A DNA stretch of 64,000 nucleotides from DAIPKP01 sp964539095 (GCA_964539095.1 CAZIFL010000013.1:6566-70565), one strand, 5' to 3'; shown: positions 16,873 to 25,977, numbered from the stretch's first letter. Numbers and translations are program-made. Notes: generated from the letters alone by a model not told the origin.

Positions 16873-18111
16873 TTACTCCGAATACCGCTGGAGAGCAAGG
16901 ACGCCGTTATGTCCTCCGAAACCGAAGTTGTTCACAAGAATGTTGTTTACGGTACGTCCCCGGAGGGTCTCTGTCACCACGGGGATCTGACACTCCTCAT
17001 CCAGGTTATCCAGATTTATGGTGGGATGCACAATCCCTTCCTCGATGGACTGAAGGGCCGCAATGGCCTCCAGGGCTCCTGCAGCTCCCAGGGCGTGCCC
17101 CACCATGGATTTGGTAGAATTTACCAAAAGGTTATCCATCTGCTCCCCGAAAAGGTTCCGGATCGCCATGGACTCCATTTTATCGTTCAGTTGCGTGGAG
17201 GTTCCGTGGGCATTGATGAGATCCACCTCGGAGAGTTCCCATCCCGCCTGTTTCCGGGCAATGTCCATGGCCCGGCGGGCTCCGTCTCCGGAAGGCTCCG
17301 GAGCGGTGATGTGATAGGCATCGCAGGTAGCACCGTACCCCTTGAGTTCCGCATAGATGTGGGCTCCCCGATTCAAGGCGTGGGAAAGCTCTTCGAGGAT
17401 AAGTACCCCTGCCCCCTCACCCATAACGAAACCATCCCGATCCCGGTCAAAGGGACGGGAGGCCCTGGAAGGGTCATCATTTCTTCCGGAAAGAGTCTTG
17501 TTCGCCGCAAATCCCGCCACCGCAATGGGGGTTATGGCAGCTTCTCCACCTCCGGAGATAATAACCTCCGCATCCCCCCGCCGGATGGCGTGGGCGGCCT
17601 CTCCCATGGTATGAATTGCGGTGGCACAGGCGGTAACCACAGACATGTTGGGCCCTTTGGCACCGTGTCGCATGGCGAGATACGCCGCAGACATGTTGCT
17701 GATCATCATGGGGATGAAAAAGGGACTCACCCGGGAGGGTCCCTTCTCATGAAGGATCTTGTAGTTCTCGTGGGTGGTAGTAATCCCCCCCTCGCCGCTT
17801 CCGAAGTAAACCCCGAAAGTATAGGGATCCACCTTAGAAAGATCGATCCCTGAATCCTCTATGGCCATTTCAGCCGCTCCTACCGCGAAATGGATGACTC
17901 GGTCGGACCTCCGAACTTCCTTTTTTCCAAGGTAGACTTCCGGATCATATCCGGAGACCTCTGCGGCAATACGAACTGAAAAGTTTTCCGTGTCAAAAAG
18001 TGTGATGGGGTTTACGCCGTTTTTTCCCTCCGCAAGAGCCTTCCAGTAGTCGCTCTTGCCGCATCCGATGGGACTGACGACTCCCAGTCCTGTAATTACG
18101 ACTCTCCTCAA
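16873..18111 (-). CDS. fabF: Beta-ketoacyl-ACP synthase II
   Basis: Elongating condensing enzyme of type II fatty acid synthesis. The catalytic triad is present: Cys162 in VVTACATAI, His in NAHGTST (near 303) and His in VGHALGAAG (near 338). The 412-aa length is standard. The start is a TTG at 18111 (L-R-R-V-V-I-T-G), behind GAAGGAG. The 115-base gap to acpP contains two hairpins, which might adjust FabF output relative to ACP. Confidence 0.96.
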   Translation of the reverse strand: MRRVVITGLGVVSPIGCGKSDYWKALAEGKNGVNPITLFDTENFSVRIAAEVSGYDPEVYLGKKEVRRSDRVIHFAVGAAEMAIEDSGIDLSKVDPYTFGVYFGSGEGGITTTHENYKILHEKGPSRVSPFFIPMMISNMSAAYLAMRHGAKGPNMSVVTACATAIHTMGEAAHAIRRGDAEVIISGGGEAAITPIAVAGFAANKTLSGRNDDPSRASRPFDRDRDGFVMGEGAGVLILEELSHALNRGAHIYAELKGYGATCDAYHITAPEPSGDGARRAMDIARKQAGWELSEVDLINAHGTSTQLNDKMESMAIRNLFGEQMDNLLVNSTKSMVGHALGAAGALEAIAALQSIEEGIVHPTINLDNLDEECQIPVVTETLRGRTVNNILVNNFGFGGHNGVLALQRYSE

Positions 18112-18128
18112 GCTAGGCCACTCCTTCG

Positions 18129-18156
18129 AGGTCTTTAGAAAAAATCCGAAAGACCT
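18129..18156 (-). other. Perfect 8-bp hairpin in the acpP-fabF leader
   Basis: AGGTCTTT (18129-18136) pairs with AAAGACCT (18149-18156) in the acpP-fabF intergenic region, followed within about 10 bases by the fabF ribosome binding site. Its position suits control of fabF translation or mRNA stability, which is inference. Confidence 0.4.
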
Positions 18157-18180
18157 GTTGATATGACGTTCCTCCCAAGA

Positions 18181-18207
18181 GAAAACCGAGGGGGGAAGGA
18201 GCCCCCC
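18181..18207 (-). terminator. G6/C6 hairpin behind acpP, possible partial terminator
   Basis: On the minus strand a run of G's pairs with a run of six C's (18202-18207 with 18190-18195) and is followed by TCGGTTTTCTCTT. The T tract is imperfect. It would cut part of the transcripts behind acpP and favour high ACP over FabF, a common pattern, though this is inferred. Confidence 0.45.
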
Positions 18208-18225
18208 CCGATCACAATGTGTACG

Positions 18226-18477
18226 CTACCCCTCGATACCGAGCTTTCCTTTGATGTACTCCAGGGCCTCTCCTACGTTGGTGAGCTTTTCTGCATCCTC
18301 ATCGGGAATTTCGATGTCGAACTCCTCTTCGATCCCCATGATGAGTTCCACGATATCGAGAGAATCTGCACCAAGATCCTCCACAAAGGAGGCGCTGCCC
18401 GTAATCTTCTCTGCATCCACATCAAGACGATCAATAACGATCTCCTGCAGACGAGATGTGACTTCATCCATATTCAT
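18226..18477 (-). CDS. acpP: Acyl carrier protein
   Basis: Small acidic carrier of growing acyl chains. Ser39 in GADSLDIVEL is the site for the 4'-phosphopantetheine arm. The 83-aa length, high Asp/Glu content and the EEEFDIEIPDEDAEKLTNVGEAL stretch are typical. ATG 18477 follows AAGGGGGTGA. It sits inside the fab operon between fabG and fabF, the usual position. Confidence 0.97.
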   Translation of the reverse strand: MNMDEVTSRLQEIVIDRLDVDAEKITGSASFVEDLGADSLDIVELIMGIEEEFDIEIPDEDAEKLTNVGEALEYIKGKLGIEG

Positions 18478-18521
18478 ATCTTCACCCCCTTTCCAGAAAA
18501 CCTTTTCTCTTTTTTCCTTTA

Positions 18522-19271
18522 TTACATTACCATGCCACCGTCCACATGAAGGACCTGGCCGGTAATATACCGGGCATCCTCAGAGACCAGAAAGGCTACC
18601 GCCTTGGCTACGTCTTCAGGGGTTCCCAGAGAACCCAGGGGGATGTTTTTCATATACTCTTCCCTTGCGCCCTCCGTGAGAGAGCGTGTCATGTCCGTAA
18701 GGATGAACCCGGGAGCCACAGCGTTCACGGTGATTCCCCGGGAAGCGTATTCCCGGGCCACACTCTTGGTGAGGCCGATAACCCCCGCCTTGGCGGCGGA
18801 GTAGTTTGCCTGTCCGGGATTTCCCATAACCCCCACCACAGAACTCATGTTGACGATACGCCCCCACCTCTGCTTTGCCATGGCACGAACTCCCTGGCGG
18901 ATACAGTAAAAGAGGGAGGTGAGATTCGTCTGAAGCACCTGATCCCACATCTCGTCTTTCATGCGCATGAGGAGGGAGTCTCGGGTAATTCCTGCATTGT
19001 TCACCAGAATAGAGACGGGACCAAGATCTTTTTCCACCGATGCGTAGAGAGCAGCCACATCCTCGGGGTTGGAGACATCCCCTCCGTAGGCTCCTGCGGT
19101 TCCTCCCCCTTCACGGATGAGACGCACCACCTCTTCCGCCTCTTCTCGGGAGGAGCGGTAGTTTACCCCTATCACATGTCCGCGCGAGGCAAGTTCAAGA
19201 GAGATCGCCCTGCCGATTCCCCGGCTTCCTCCGGTAACGAGAGCTATCTTTTGCTGTATGGGATCTGTCAT
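18522..19271 (-). CDS. fabG: 3-oxoacyl-ACP reductase
   Basis: NADPH-dependent short-chain dehydrogenase that reduces 3-ketoacyl-ACP. The Rossmann motif TGGSRGIG is near residue 14, NNAG near 91, the catalytic Ser in NMSSVVG, and YSAAKAG (Tyr and Lys) near 154. The start at ATG 19271 follows AGGAGGT, one base after the fabD stop. A longer frame to 19400 would read through the end of fabD in another frame and is rejected. The product is 249 aa, standard. Confidence 0.96.
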   Translation of the reverse strand: MTDPIQQKIALVTGGSRGIGRAISLELASRGHVIGVNYRSSREEAEEVVRLIREGGGTAGAYGGDVSNPEDVAALYASVEKDLGPVSILVNNAGITRDSLLMRMKDEMWDQVLQTNLTSLFYCIRQGVRAMAKQRWGRIVNMSSVVGVMGNPGQANYSAAKAGVIGLTKSVAREYASRGITVNAVAPGFILTDMTRSLTEGAREEYMKNIPLGSLGTPEDVAKAVAFLVSEDARYITGQVLHVDGGMVM

Positions 19272-19272
19272 C

Positions 19273-20220
19273 TTATACCTCCTGTAGAAGAGATGCAAGC
19301 CCCCGACACTCCTCCACGCTTCGAACGTTGAGAATGCGGGCATCCTTGTCGAGAATGCGCTTTGCCAGCCCTGCAAGGACGTTCCCCGGCCCCAACTCAA
19401 GGAAAACGTTCACCCCCGCATGGCGCATAAAGGCCATACTCTCGGACCAGCGTACGGGATGATCCGTCTGAAGGAAGAGGGCATTCTGCACCTCTTCAAG
19501 GCTCTCCACGGGGGCTGCGGTAACATTCGAAACAATGGGAACCGATGGCACTTTCCAGGAGATGGTTTCAAAGGCATTTCGCATCCGGAGCGCCACATGG
19601 TGCATGAGAGAGGAGTGGAAGGGAGCGCTCACCTTCAGGGGGAGGGCTCTCTTGGCACCACGCTGAAGAGCGAGTTCTACCGCCCGCCCAACCGCCTTCG
19701 TCTGCCCGGAGATCACCGTCTGGTTGGGGGCATTGAAGTTCACCGCCTCACAGACCTCATCCTGAGCGGCCTCTTTACAGAGAGCCACCACATCTTCCGG
19801 AGAGAGCCCCATGATAGCTGCCATAGTACCCTCTCCCAGGGGGACCGCCTCCTGCATAAGCTGCCCCCGGAGATGGACCAGGGAGAGGGCCTCTTCGAAG
19901 GAAAAGGTTCCCGCCACCACGTGAGCGGTATACTCTCCCAAGCTGTGCCCCCCCATGTAGCGAGGGTTCAGGGAGAGGCCGAGATCTTCCGTCAATACTC
20001 TATAGAAGGCCATTCCCATCGTCAATATGGCAGGTTGCGCAAATTCCGTTTTCTGCAGTTTTTCTGCAGGGCCGGAGAACATGATGCTGCTTAAATCGAA
20101 GGAAAGGGCTCGATCGGCCCGACGAAAGGTCTCCCGGGCAGCGGGGAAATGTTCCGCCAATTCAAGACCCATTCCGACCTCTTGCGCTCCCTGTCCCGGG
20201 AATAGCAGTGCTAGAGACAT
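19273..20220 (-). CDS. fabD: Malonyl-CoA:ACP transacylase
   Basis: Loads malonyl groups onto ACP for chain elongation. The N-terminal LLFPGQGAQ, the nucleophile Ser93 in GHSLGEY, and the His-containing APFHSSLM stretch near 205 are all visible. The 315-aa length is standard. ATG 20220 follows GGAGGTTGTC. It is the fifth gene of the fapR-plsX-fabH-fabK-fabD-fabG series. Confidence 0.96.
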   Translation of the reverse strand: MSLALLFPGQGAQEVGMGLELAEHFPAARETFRRADRALSFDLSSIMFSGPAEKLQKTEFAQPAILTMGMAFYRVLTEDLGLSLNPRYMGGHSLGEYTAHVVAGTFSFEEALSLVHLRGQLMQEAVPLGEGTMAAIMGLSPEDVVALCKEAAQDEVCEAVNFNAPNQTVISGQTKAVGRAVELALQRGAKRALPLKVSAPFHSSLMHHVALRMRNAFETISWKVPSVPIVSNVTAAPVESLEEVQNALFLQTDHPVRWSESMAFMRHAGVNVFLELGPGNVLAGLAKRILDKDARILNVRSVEECRGLASLLQEV

Positions 20221-20275
20221 GACAACCTCCTTCTCCGTCGCTTCTCTCTGGGGAAAAATTCTTGAGGGAAAACTC

Positions 20276-21220
20276 CTACAACATTTTTTTCAAATCTTCA
20301 AGCCTTTCGGAAATCCCCGAAAAAAAGCTCTCCACAATGGCCGCACAGGGCTCAATGCTGTTCACCATCCCCGCAGACTGTCCCGCCATGAGAGACCCCC
20401 AATCCGCATCCCCCTCCATAACAGCGGATCGAAGTTTTCCCTCTCCCAGGCGCTCGTACTCTTCGAGGGGAACCTTGCGTTTATCCAGATCGTCAAAGGC
20501 GCTAGAAAGTTTATTTTTAAGACAGCGCACAGGATGCCCCGTGGGGCGCCCCGTAACGGCAGTGCTCCGATCCCCGGCCTTCAGCACCGCAGCCTTGTAG
20601 TTTTCATGTATGCGGCACTCCTCGGCACAGAGAAAGCGAGTCCCAACTTGAACGCCCTGGGCTCCCAAGGCAAAAGCCGCGAGAACTCCCCGGGAATCCG
20701 CAATCCCTCCGGCGGCGATGACCGGCAGAGAGACCGCCTCCGCAACCTGAGGAATGAGGCACATGGTGGTGGTCTCTCCGATATGCCCCCCAGCCTCAGT
20801 TCCCTCTGCAATGACGGCATCCGCACCCTGCTTGGCCACCCGCCTGGCATGGCTCACCGACGCTATCACGGGAAGCACCAGAGAGCCCAGCGGTTTCATG
20901 CGTTCGATCACCTTGCCGGGAAACCCCGCTCCGGTGGTAACCACGGGAACTCTGTGGGCTGCCGCAAGCTCAAGAGCATCATCCGCCGTGGAGGACATGA
21001 GCATGATGTTCAATCCGAAGGGCTTATCCGTAAGCTCCCGGACGAGGCGAAGCTCTTTATCCAGAAGCTCTGGGGGCATGTTCGCTGCCGCGATAACCCC
21101 AAGGCCCCCCGCGTTGCTCACTGCCGCAGCAAGACGAGCGTCCGCCACCCAGGCCATGCCTCCCTGGATAAGAGGATAGGAAATTCTCAGCAATTCCGTT
21201 ATCTTCGTAGTTACCGCCAT
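20276..21220 (-). CDS. fabK: Enoyl-ACP reductase II (FMN-dependent)
   Basis: Flavoenzyme that reduces trans-2-enoyl-ACP, an alternative to FabI. It belongs to the 2-nitropropane dioxygenase-like TIM-barrel group. Visible are LIQGGMAWVADARLAAAVSNAGGLG at the N-terminus, AEGTEAGGHIG near residue 140, PVIAAGGIAD near 165, and LGAQGVQVGTRFL near 182. The 314-aa length fits FabK. Its place between fabH and fabD strongly supports the fatty acid role over nitronate oxidation. No fabI is present here. Confidence 0.93.
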   Translation of the reverse strand: MAVTTKITELLRISYPLIQGGMAWVADARLAAAVSNAGGLGVIAAANMPPELLDKELRLVRELTDKPFGLNIMLMSSTADDALELAAAHRVPVVTTGAGFPGKVIERMKPLGSLVLPVIASVSHARRVAKQGADAVIAEGTEAGGHIGETTTMCLIPQVAEAVSLPVIAAGGIADSRGVLAAFALGAQGVQVGTRFLCAEECRIHENYKAAVLKAGDRSTAVTGRPTGHPVRCLKNKLSSAFDDLDKRKVPLEEYERLGEGKLRSAVMEGDADWGSLMAGQSAGMVNSIEPCAAIVESFFSGISERLEDLKKML

Positions 21221-21231
21221 ACCATCTCACC

Positions 21232-22230
21232 TCACGCAGTGAAAAATACTGCCCCATAGGTCATGCCAGCTCCAAAGCTGCAAAGGACAACCTTCTGCCC
21301 CGGTGCAACATGCCCCTTCTCCCGAGCCTCGTGGAAAGCTATAAATACCGAGGCCGCCGAGGTGTTGCCGTATTTGTCGAGATTAACAAAGGTCTTCTCC
21401 TGGGGAACTCCAAACCGCCCGAGCACCCCGTCAATAATACGGAGATTTGCCTGATGAAAGATCCACAGATCCACTTCCTCCGGAGCGATGCCGCTCTGCT
21501 CGCAGAACTCTCCGAGAAAGGGAGGAAGCTTTCGATTAACAAACTTGAAGACGTCGTTTCCTTTCATATAAACATAATGTTTTTTCTCTTGCAGACTCTC
21601 GGGAGAGGCGGGACACGCCGAAAGCCCTCCGGGGAAGGTGATGAGATCTTCTTTATCCCCCTCGGCCCGCAGGCTTGCTGCGTGGAAAGAACGCCCTCCC
21701 TCGGTACCCCGGCTCAGAACGAGGGCTCCCGCCCCGTCGCCGAAAAGAACGCAGGTATTGCGGTCTTCCCAGTCGATCATCCGGGAGAGCACCTCTGCGC
21801 CGATGACCACCACGTGGTTCCAGATCCCTGCGGCGATGCCACTGGCGGCGGTAGTGATGGCGTAGATGCAGCCGGTACATCCAGCCTGAAGGTCCATGGC
21901 TCCCGCATGCTCCGCTCCGAGCCCCGCCTGCACCCGAGCCGCCACGGAGGGGAAGAGGGTATCCGGGGAGTTGGTGGCCACGATGACCATATCAAGATCT
22001 TGGGGATCCACCCCCGCCTCTTCAAGGGCTTTACGGGCAGCACCGAGAGCAAAGGTGCTGGTGTGCTCTCCAGGTTCCGCAATGCGGCGCTCCGAAATCC
22101 CCGTACGCTCCCGAATCCACTCGTCCGTAGTGTCGACTATTTTTTCAAGATCCTTGTTCGTCATCACCCGTTCAGGCATGCATATCCCGGAACCTCGAAA
22201 GGATACGGGATGCCCGGAAAAAAGCGTCAT
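21232..22230 (-). CDS. fabH: Beta-ketoacyl-ACP synthase III
   Basis: Initiating condensing enzyme joining acetyl-CoA (or a branched primer) with malonyl-ACP. The triad is Cys118 in LQAGCTGC, His in WIFHQANLRI near 251, and Asn in KYGNTSAAS near 281. The protein has 332 aa. It overlaps plsX by four bases (ATGA), indicating tight coupling. Primer choice, and thus straight or branched fatty acids, cannot be read from the sequence. Confidence 0.96.
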   Translation of the reverse strand: MTLFSGHPVSFRGSGICMPERVMTNKDLEKIVDTTDEWIRERTGISERRIAEPGEHTSTFALGAARKALEEAGVDPQDLDMVIVATNSPDTLFPSVAARVQAGLGAEHAGAMDLQAGCTGCIYAITTAASGIAAGIWNHVVVIGAEVLSRMIDWEDRNTCVLFGDGAGALVLSRGTEGGRSFHAASLRAEGDKEDLITFPGGLSACPASPESLQEKKHYVYMKGNDVFKFVNRKLPPFLGEFCEQSGIAPEEVDLWIFHQANLRIIDGVLGRFGVPQEKTFVNLDKYGNTSAASVFIAFHEAREKGHVAPGQKVVLCSFGAGMTYGAVFFTA

Positions 22231-23234
22231 ATTCTTCTCCCCTCTCGCTCAAGCTCGTTTCGAATCGTCTGCACTCCATCACTTTTAGCAAAATCGTGGG
22301 CAATCCGGAGGGCCCCCGCCACGGCCCTGGCTTTGGAACCTCCGTGAGCCTTGATAACCACACCGTCCACTCCGAGAAGGGGGCTCCCCCCGCGATCTTC
22401 GTAGTCGAAACGGTGCCGTAAACTTCGTATCATAGGATACATGAGCATGATGCCAAGTTTCGCAAGAAAACGTTTCGAGACCTCATCTCGAACGGTTTTG
22501 TAGAGAACATCTCCGATGCCTTCCATGCACTTGAGAAGCAGATTCCCCGTAAAGCCGTCACAGACCATAACATCCGCAGGGCCCCGGGGAATATCCCGTC
22601 CCTCCACATACCCCTTGAAGTTCAACCCGCTCTGGGAGAGCATCTCCCGGGCTGCTGTAAGGACATCCCCCCCCTTGATATCTTCTTCGCCGTTGGAGAG
22701 CAGAACGATCTCCGGATGGGGGACATTCAAGAGAGAACGCATATAGACCTCCCCCACGAGGGCAAATTGAAAGAGGTTGATGGCATGACAGCGCACGGTG
22801 GCTCCCACATCGATGAGGAGGGAGGGACGGTCAAAGGTAGGAAGGGGAATCCCCAATCCAGGCCGATCAATACCGGGAATTCTCCCGACTACGAGAACAC
22901 CTCCCGCAACAATAGCCCCGGTGTTTCCTGCAGAGATGCACCCCTTAGCTTCCTTGGAGCGCACCAGCTCCATGGCGAGACGCATGCTGGAGCGTTTTTT
23001 CTTACGAATCGCCACAGAAGGGGATTCGTCCATGGCAATAACTTCTTCCGCATGTACCACATGGAGGCGGCTTTTCAGCGAGGGAGGGCAGTCCTCCAGG
23101 AGGATCGTTATCTTCTCTCCATCCCCCACAAGGGCGATTTCCAAATCCTCGCAGCGAGAACACGCCTCCACCGCTCCCCTGACGATTTCGCCGGGAGCGT
23201 TATCTCCTCCCATGGCATCCAATGCAAGAAGCAT
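22227..23234 (-). CDS. plsX: Phosphate acyltransferase PlsX
   Basis: Converts acyl-ACP to acyl phosphate, which PlsY uses for phospholipid synthesis. The N-terminal LALDAMGGDNAPGE, the SAGNTGAIVAGGVLVVGRI stretch and the C-terminal PLLGVDGVVIKAHGGSKARA are signature regions. I favour ATG 23234, eight bases behind GAGG, over the GTG nine bases upstream. The product is 335 aa. It links the FapR regulon to membrane synthesis, as in Bacillus, where fapR, plsX and fabD are neighbours. Confidence 0.96.
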   Translation of the reverse strand: MLLALDAMGGDNAPGEIVRGAVEACSRCEDLEIALVGDGEKITILLEDCPPSLKSRLHVVHAEEVIAMDESPSVAIRKKKRSSMRLAMELVRSKEAKGCISAGNTGAIVAGGVLVVGRIPGIDRPGLGIPLPTFDRPSLLIDVGATVRCHAINLFQFALVGEVYMRSLLNVPHPEIVLLSNGEEDIKGGDVLTAAREMLSQSGLNFKGYVEGRDIPRGPADVMVCDGFTGNLLLKCMEGIGDVLYKTVRDEVSKRFLAKLGIMLMYPMIRSLRHRFDYEDRGGSPLLGVDGVVIKAHGGSKARAVAGALRIAHDFAKSDGVQTIRNELEREGRRI

Positions 23235-23268
23235 TGTCAGCACCTCACTTCCGTAATAACCTTTACGT

Positions 23269-23847
23269 CTATCCAGTGCGGAGAGGAGTTCCTTCCGTAG
23301 CTACTACGATGTACCGTCCTACGAAGATCTCCACGTCTTCTACTCTCGTACGAACACTCACAACATATTTGTTACCCTTGTGAACTCCCACTTTCGCTCT
23401 CGCAATCAACTTATCCCCCACGTAGGCGGGGCGCTTGTACCGAACTCTGCCGGAACCTGTGACCACCGTATCCGCCCCGATAACGGCAATGGCAAGAGAA
23501 CTCGCCTGAGAATAGATATGATGATCCCACACGATTCCGGTATGACGAAAGGCCATCTCTTTAGTGGCATGAAAAACAGAGAGGGCCCAGGAGTTGGGTT
23601 CCAGCTCCAGAAGCTCTCCTACTACCTCGTCACACCTCATGGAACGAAGACGGCTCGTGGCCTTCTCCGCCATCTGTCGCATGCGCTCCCGCAGTTCGGG
23701 AATCCCGAGAAGTGCCCGGTCAAGGCGTATGGTACTGATACTTACGTCAAGCAACGAAGCAAGCTCCTCGTCCGTGTACAACGGATTGCCCTCAAGCAGG
23801 GAACACAAATTAGAATGTCGCTGTTTCCGGATGTAGGAACGTGCCAA
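23269..23847 (-). CDS. fapR: FapR-like transcription factor, malonyl-CoA-responsive repressor
   Basis: In Firmicutes FapR represses fatty acid and phospholipid genes until malonyl-CoA releases it. The N-terminal helix-turn-helix (residues 5-50, RHSNLCSLLEGNPLYTDEELASLLDVSISTIRLDR) and the C-terminal hot-dog effector domain (about 70-190, with SSLAIAVIGADTVVTGSGRVRYKRPAYVGDKLIARAKV) match the family. The protein is 192 aa. It starts at TTG 23847 behind AGGAG and heads the plsX-fab operon, consistent with autoregulation. I could not recognise the Bacillus operator consensus in its promoter. Confidence 0.9.
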   Translation of the reverse strand: MARSYIRKQRHSNLCSLLEGNPLYTDEELASLLDVSISTIRLDRALLGIPELRERMRQMAEKATSRLRSMRCDEVVGELLELEPNSWALSVFHATKEMAFRHTGIVWDHHIYSQASSLAIAVIGADTVVTGSGRVRYKRPAYVGDKLIARAKVGVHKGNKYVVSVRTRVEDVEIFVGRYIVVATEGTPLRTG

Positions 23848-23894
23848 AGCGCTCTCTCCTTTTTAGCAGCTGGTGATAACACAAACCGTCAGTA

Positions 23895-23923
23895 AGTATA
23901 GAGAAAGGATGCTTTTCGGTCAA
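23895..23923 (-). promoter_or_regulatory. Sigma-70-type promoter of the fapR-plsX-fab operon
   Basis: On the minus strand TTGACC (23923-23918), a 17-base spacer and TATACT (23900-23895) lie about 48 bases before the fapR start. It is the only good promoter seen upstream of the ten-gene lipid series and the likely target of FapR control. Confidence 0.82.
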
Positions 23924-23928
23924 TAGCG

Positions 23929-23963
23929 AAGAAGGAGGAACATGATTTCTGCTCCTCCTTCTT
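23929..23963 (-). terminator. 11-bp hairpin between rpmF and fapR
   Basis: AAGAAGGAGGA (23929-23939) pairs perfectly with TCCTCCTTCTT (23953-23963). It lies behind rpmF and just before the fapR promoter, so it probably separates the two units. The minus-strand T tract is short, so efficiency is uncertain. Confidence 0.55.
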
Positions 23964-24008
23964 TATCCCTTTTCTCGCGAAAAACTTCGCAAAAGACCTT
24001 CGGAAAGC

Positions 24009-24200
24009 CTACAGCTCTTTCACGTCTTTAAGCACTTTTCTTCCCCGGTAATAGCCGCATTCGGGGCAGGCGCAGTAGTTCATCGCCATCTCGCCGCAGT
24101 GGGGACATACGCTGAGCGACGGAGCAGACAGGGCACCGAGCCAGGTGGCCTTACGCTTTGCCGTTTTGGTATGGGATACTCTCCTTTTAGGAACTGCCAT
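24009..24200 (-). CDS. rpmF: Large ribosomal subunit protein bL32
   Basis: A 63-aa 50S protein with the typical start MAVPKRRVSHTKTAKRKA and a zinc ribbon formed by CPHC and CPEC. ATG 24200 follows AAGGAGGG. It lies two bases behind the yceD stop, the widespread yceD-rpmF pair that precedes plsX and fab genes in many bacteria. Confidence 0.97.
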   Translation of the reverse strand: MAVPKRRVSHTKTAKRKATWLGALSAPSLSVCPHCGEMAMNYCACPECGYYRGRKVLKDVKEL

Positions 24201-24202
24201 GG

Positions 24203-24766
24203 TTACTTCCCTCCTTCTTCTTCAGAAAAGTAGATTGCCTTCAATGAGGCGAGTCGTGGATCTATTCTTTGGGCTGCACAGGAACAGAGATGCTCGTTAC
24301 GATCCGTCCCGCATTCGGGACAGAGCCCCCGACAATCCTCGCGACAGAGAAGAACCCGGGGGAGGGATTCTAGAAAAGTTTCCCAGAGAGACTCCCGAAG
24401 GAGCACTCCCCTTTCCAGAGAATCTACCACCACAAGTTCCTCCTCCATCCCCTGGAGGCCTTCTCGGGAATCTTCCGCAAGAAAGATGTACCGCAAAGAT
24501 CCCTCTATCTCCTGACGGAGAGGTTTGAGGCATTTTGCACACTCCCCCTCCGCTTCCGTCCGAACAGAAAGGATAACACAAAGATGCCTCTCATGCCAAT
24601 CATATTTTACAATAAAAATGAGTCCTTGGGGAAAGACCAGATCCTGCCCGTACATTTCCACCCCGAAGGGGGTGGCATTCTCCCAGGTAAGGGTTCCCTC
24701 CCCAGCAGATCCATCCCGAAAAATACGTATCTGCCACTCCTCGGGGCAGGCGGTATAGGTCTTCAT
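24203..24766 (-). CDS. yceD: YceD family protein (DUF177)
   Basis: Conserved protein linked by gene neighbourhood to bL32 and, in plants and bacteria, to 23S rRNA accumulation. The core motifs are present: AKCLKPL near residue 78 and, near 150, CREDCRGLCPECGTDRNEHLCSC, a Cys-rich patch that may bind metal. The protein is 187 aa. Its ATG at 24766 has no clear Shine-Dalgarno sequence and is 17 bases behind ackA, so coupling to ackA translation is possible. Confidence 0.88.
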   Translation of the reverse strand: MKTYTACPEEWQIRIFRDGSAGEGTLTWENATPFGVEMYGQDLVFPQGLIFIVKYDWHERHLCVILSVRTEAEGECAKCLKPLRQEIEGSLRYIFLAEDSREGLQGMEEELVVVDSLERGVLLRESLWETFLESLPRVLLCREDCRGLCPECGTDRNEHLCSCAAQRIDPRLASLKAIYFSEEEGGK

Positions 24767-24783
24767 TTTTGTAAGGGGGACAA

Positions 24784-25977
24784 TCAGGAGACGAGTTCCT
24801 TCGTGTCCCGGGCAATAACGAGTTCCTCGTTTGTGGGGACGATCATGAGAGCCACCTTGGAGCTTTCCGTGGAGATAATGGCTTCTTCTCCCCGAACCCG
24901 GTTTTTCTCCTTGTCGAAGACCGCTCCGAGGAAGCCCAGCTCCTTGCAGACCATCTCGCGAATAAGGGCGCTGTTCTCACCGATGCCTGCAGTGAAGACC
25001 ACAGCGTCGACACCGTTCATGGCCGCCGCATAGGAGCCGATGTACTTCCGGATACCGTAGCAGAGCATCTCCAGAGCAAGCTTGGCCCGGGGATCTCCCT
25101 GAGCGGCTCCATCCTCTACATCCCGGAGGTCGCTGCTGATGCCGGAGATACCGTGAACGCCGCTCTTTTTATTGAGGATCTGGGCCATATCCTCCGGAGC
25201 TATCTTCTGATCCTGCATCACCTGGAGTACCAGGGAGCAGTCCACATCACCACAGCGGGTCCCCATGAGAACCCCAGGAAGAGGAGTGAATCCCATGCTT
25301 GTATCCACGGACTTGCCATGCTTCACCGCCGCAATGGAGCTGCCGTTTCCGAGATGGCAGGTAACGATCTTGAGATCTTCGGGCTTCTTTCCGAGAATTA
25401 CCGCAGCCCGATCCGCCACGTATCGGTGGCTGGTGCCGTGGAATCCATAACGCCGCATGCCGTACTCGGAGTAGTATTCGTAGGGGACCCCGTACATGTA
25501 GGCATAGTTGGGAGCGGTCTGGTGAAAAGCGGTGTCGAAGACCGCCACCTGGGGAATCTCCGGGAGGATCTCCTTCATGGCCCGGATACCCGTGAGGTTT
25601 GCGGGGTTGTGCAGGGGAGCGAAGGCGCAGCACTTGTCGATGGCCTTCATGACTTCCTCGTCAATCACCACGGAGGCGGTAAAATCCTCTCCTCCGTGAA
25701 CCACCCGGTGCCCTACTGCGGTAAGCTCTTCCAGACTTTCCAGAACTCCATGCTCCTTCGAGAGAAGAGCCTCGAGAACAAGCTGCACCGCCACCTTGTG
25801 GTTGGGGATATCCCGCTCTTTGGTTACCTTATCTCCCTGGGCAGGGCTGTGCTTCAGCAGAGATCCCTCAATGCCGATACGCTCCACCAACCCTTTGCCG
25901 AGGGCAGATTCTTTTTCCATGTCAAAAAGCTGATACTTCAATGATGAGCTGCCGCAGTTCAATACCAGAACTTTCAA
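24784..25977 (-). CDS. ackA: Acetate kinase
   Basis: Makes ATP and acetate from acetyl phosphate, the energy-yielding last step of acetate fermentation, and also runs in reverse. The signature N-terminus VLVLNCGSSSLKYQL, the HRVVHGGEDF motif near 91, and GFHGTSHRYV near 175 are present. It is 397 aa, standard. The start is TTG 25977, eight bases behind AGGAGG. No pta is adjacent. It is divergent to tmcAL across a 75-base gap containing a 19-bp palindrome. Confidence 0.97.
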   Translation of the reverse strand: MKVLVLNCGSSSLKYQLFDMEKESALGKGLVERIGIEGSLLKHSPAQGDKVTKERDIPNHKVAVQLVLEALLSKEHGVLESLEELTAVGHRVVHGGEDFTASVVIDEEVMKAIDKCCAFAPLHNPANLTGIRAMKEILPEIPQVAVFDTAFHQTAPNYAYMYGVPYEYYSEYGMRRYGFHGTSHRYVADRAAVILGKKPEDLKIVTCHLGNGSSIAAVKHGKSVDTSMGFTPLPGVLMGTRCGDVDCSLVLQVMQDQKIAPEDMAQILNKKSGVHGISGISSDLRDVEDGAAQGDPRAKLALEMLCYGIRKYIGSYAAAMNGVDAVVFTAGIGENSALIREMVCKELGFLGAVFDKEKNRVRGEEAIISTESSKVALMIVPTNEELVIARDTKELVS

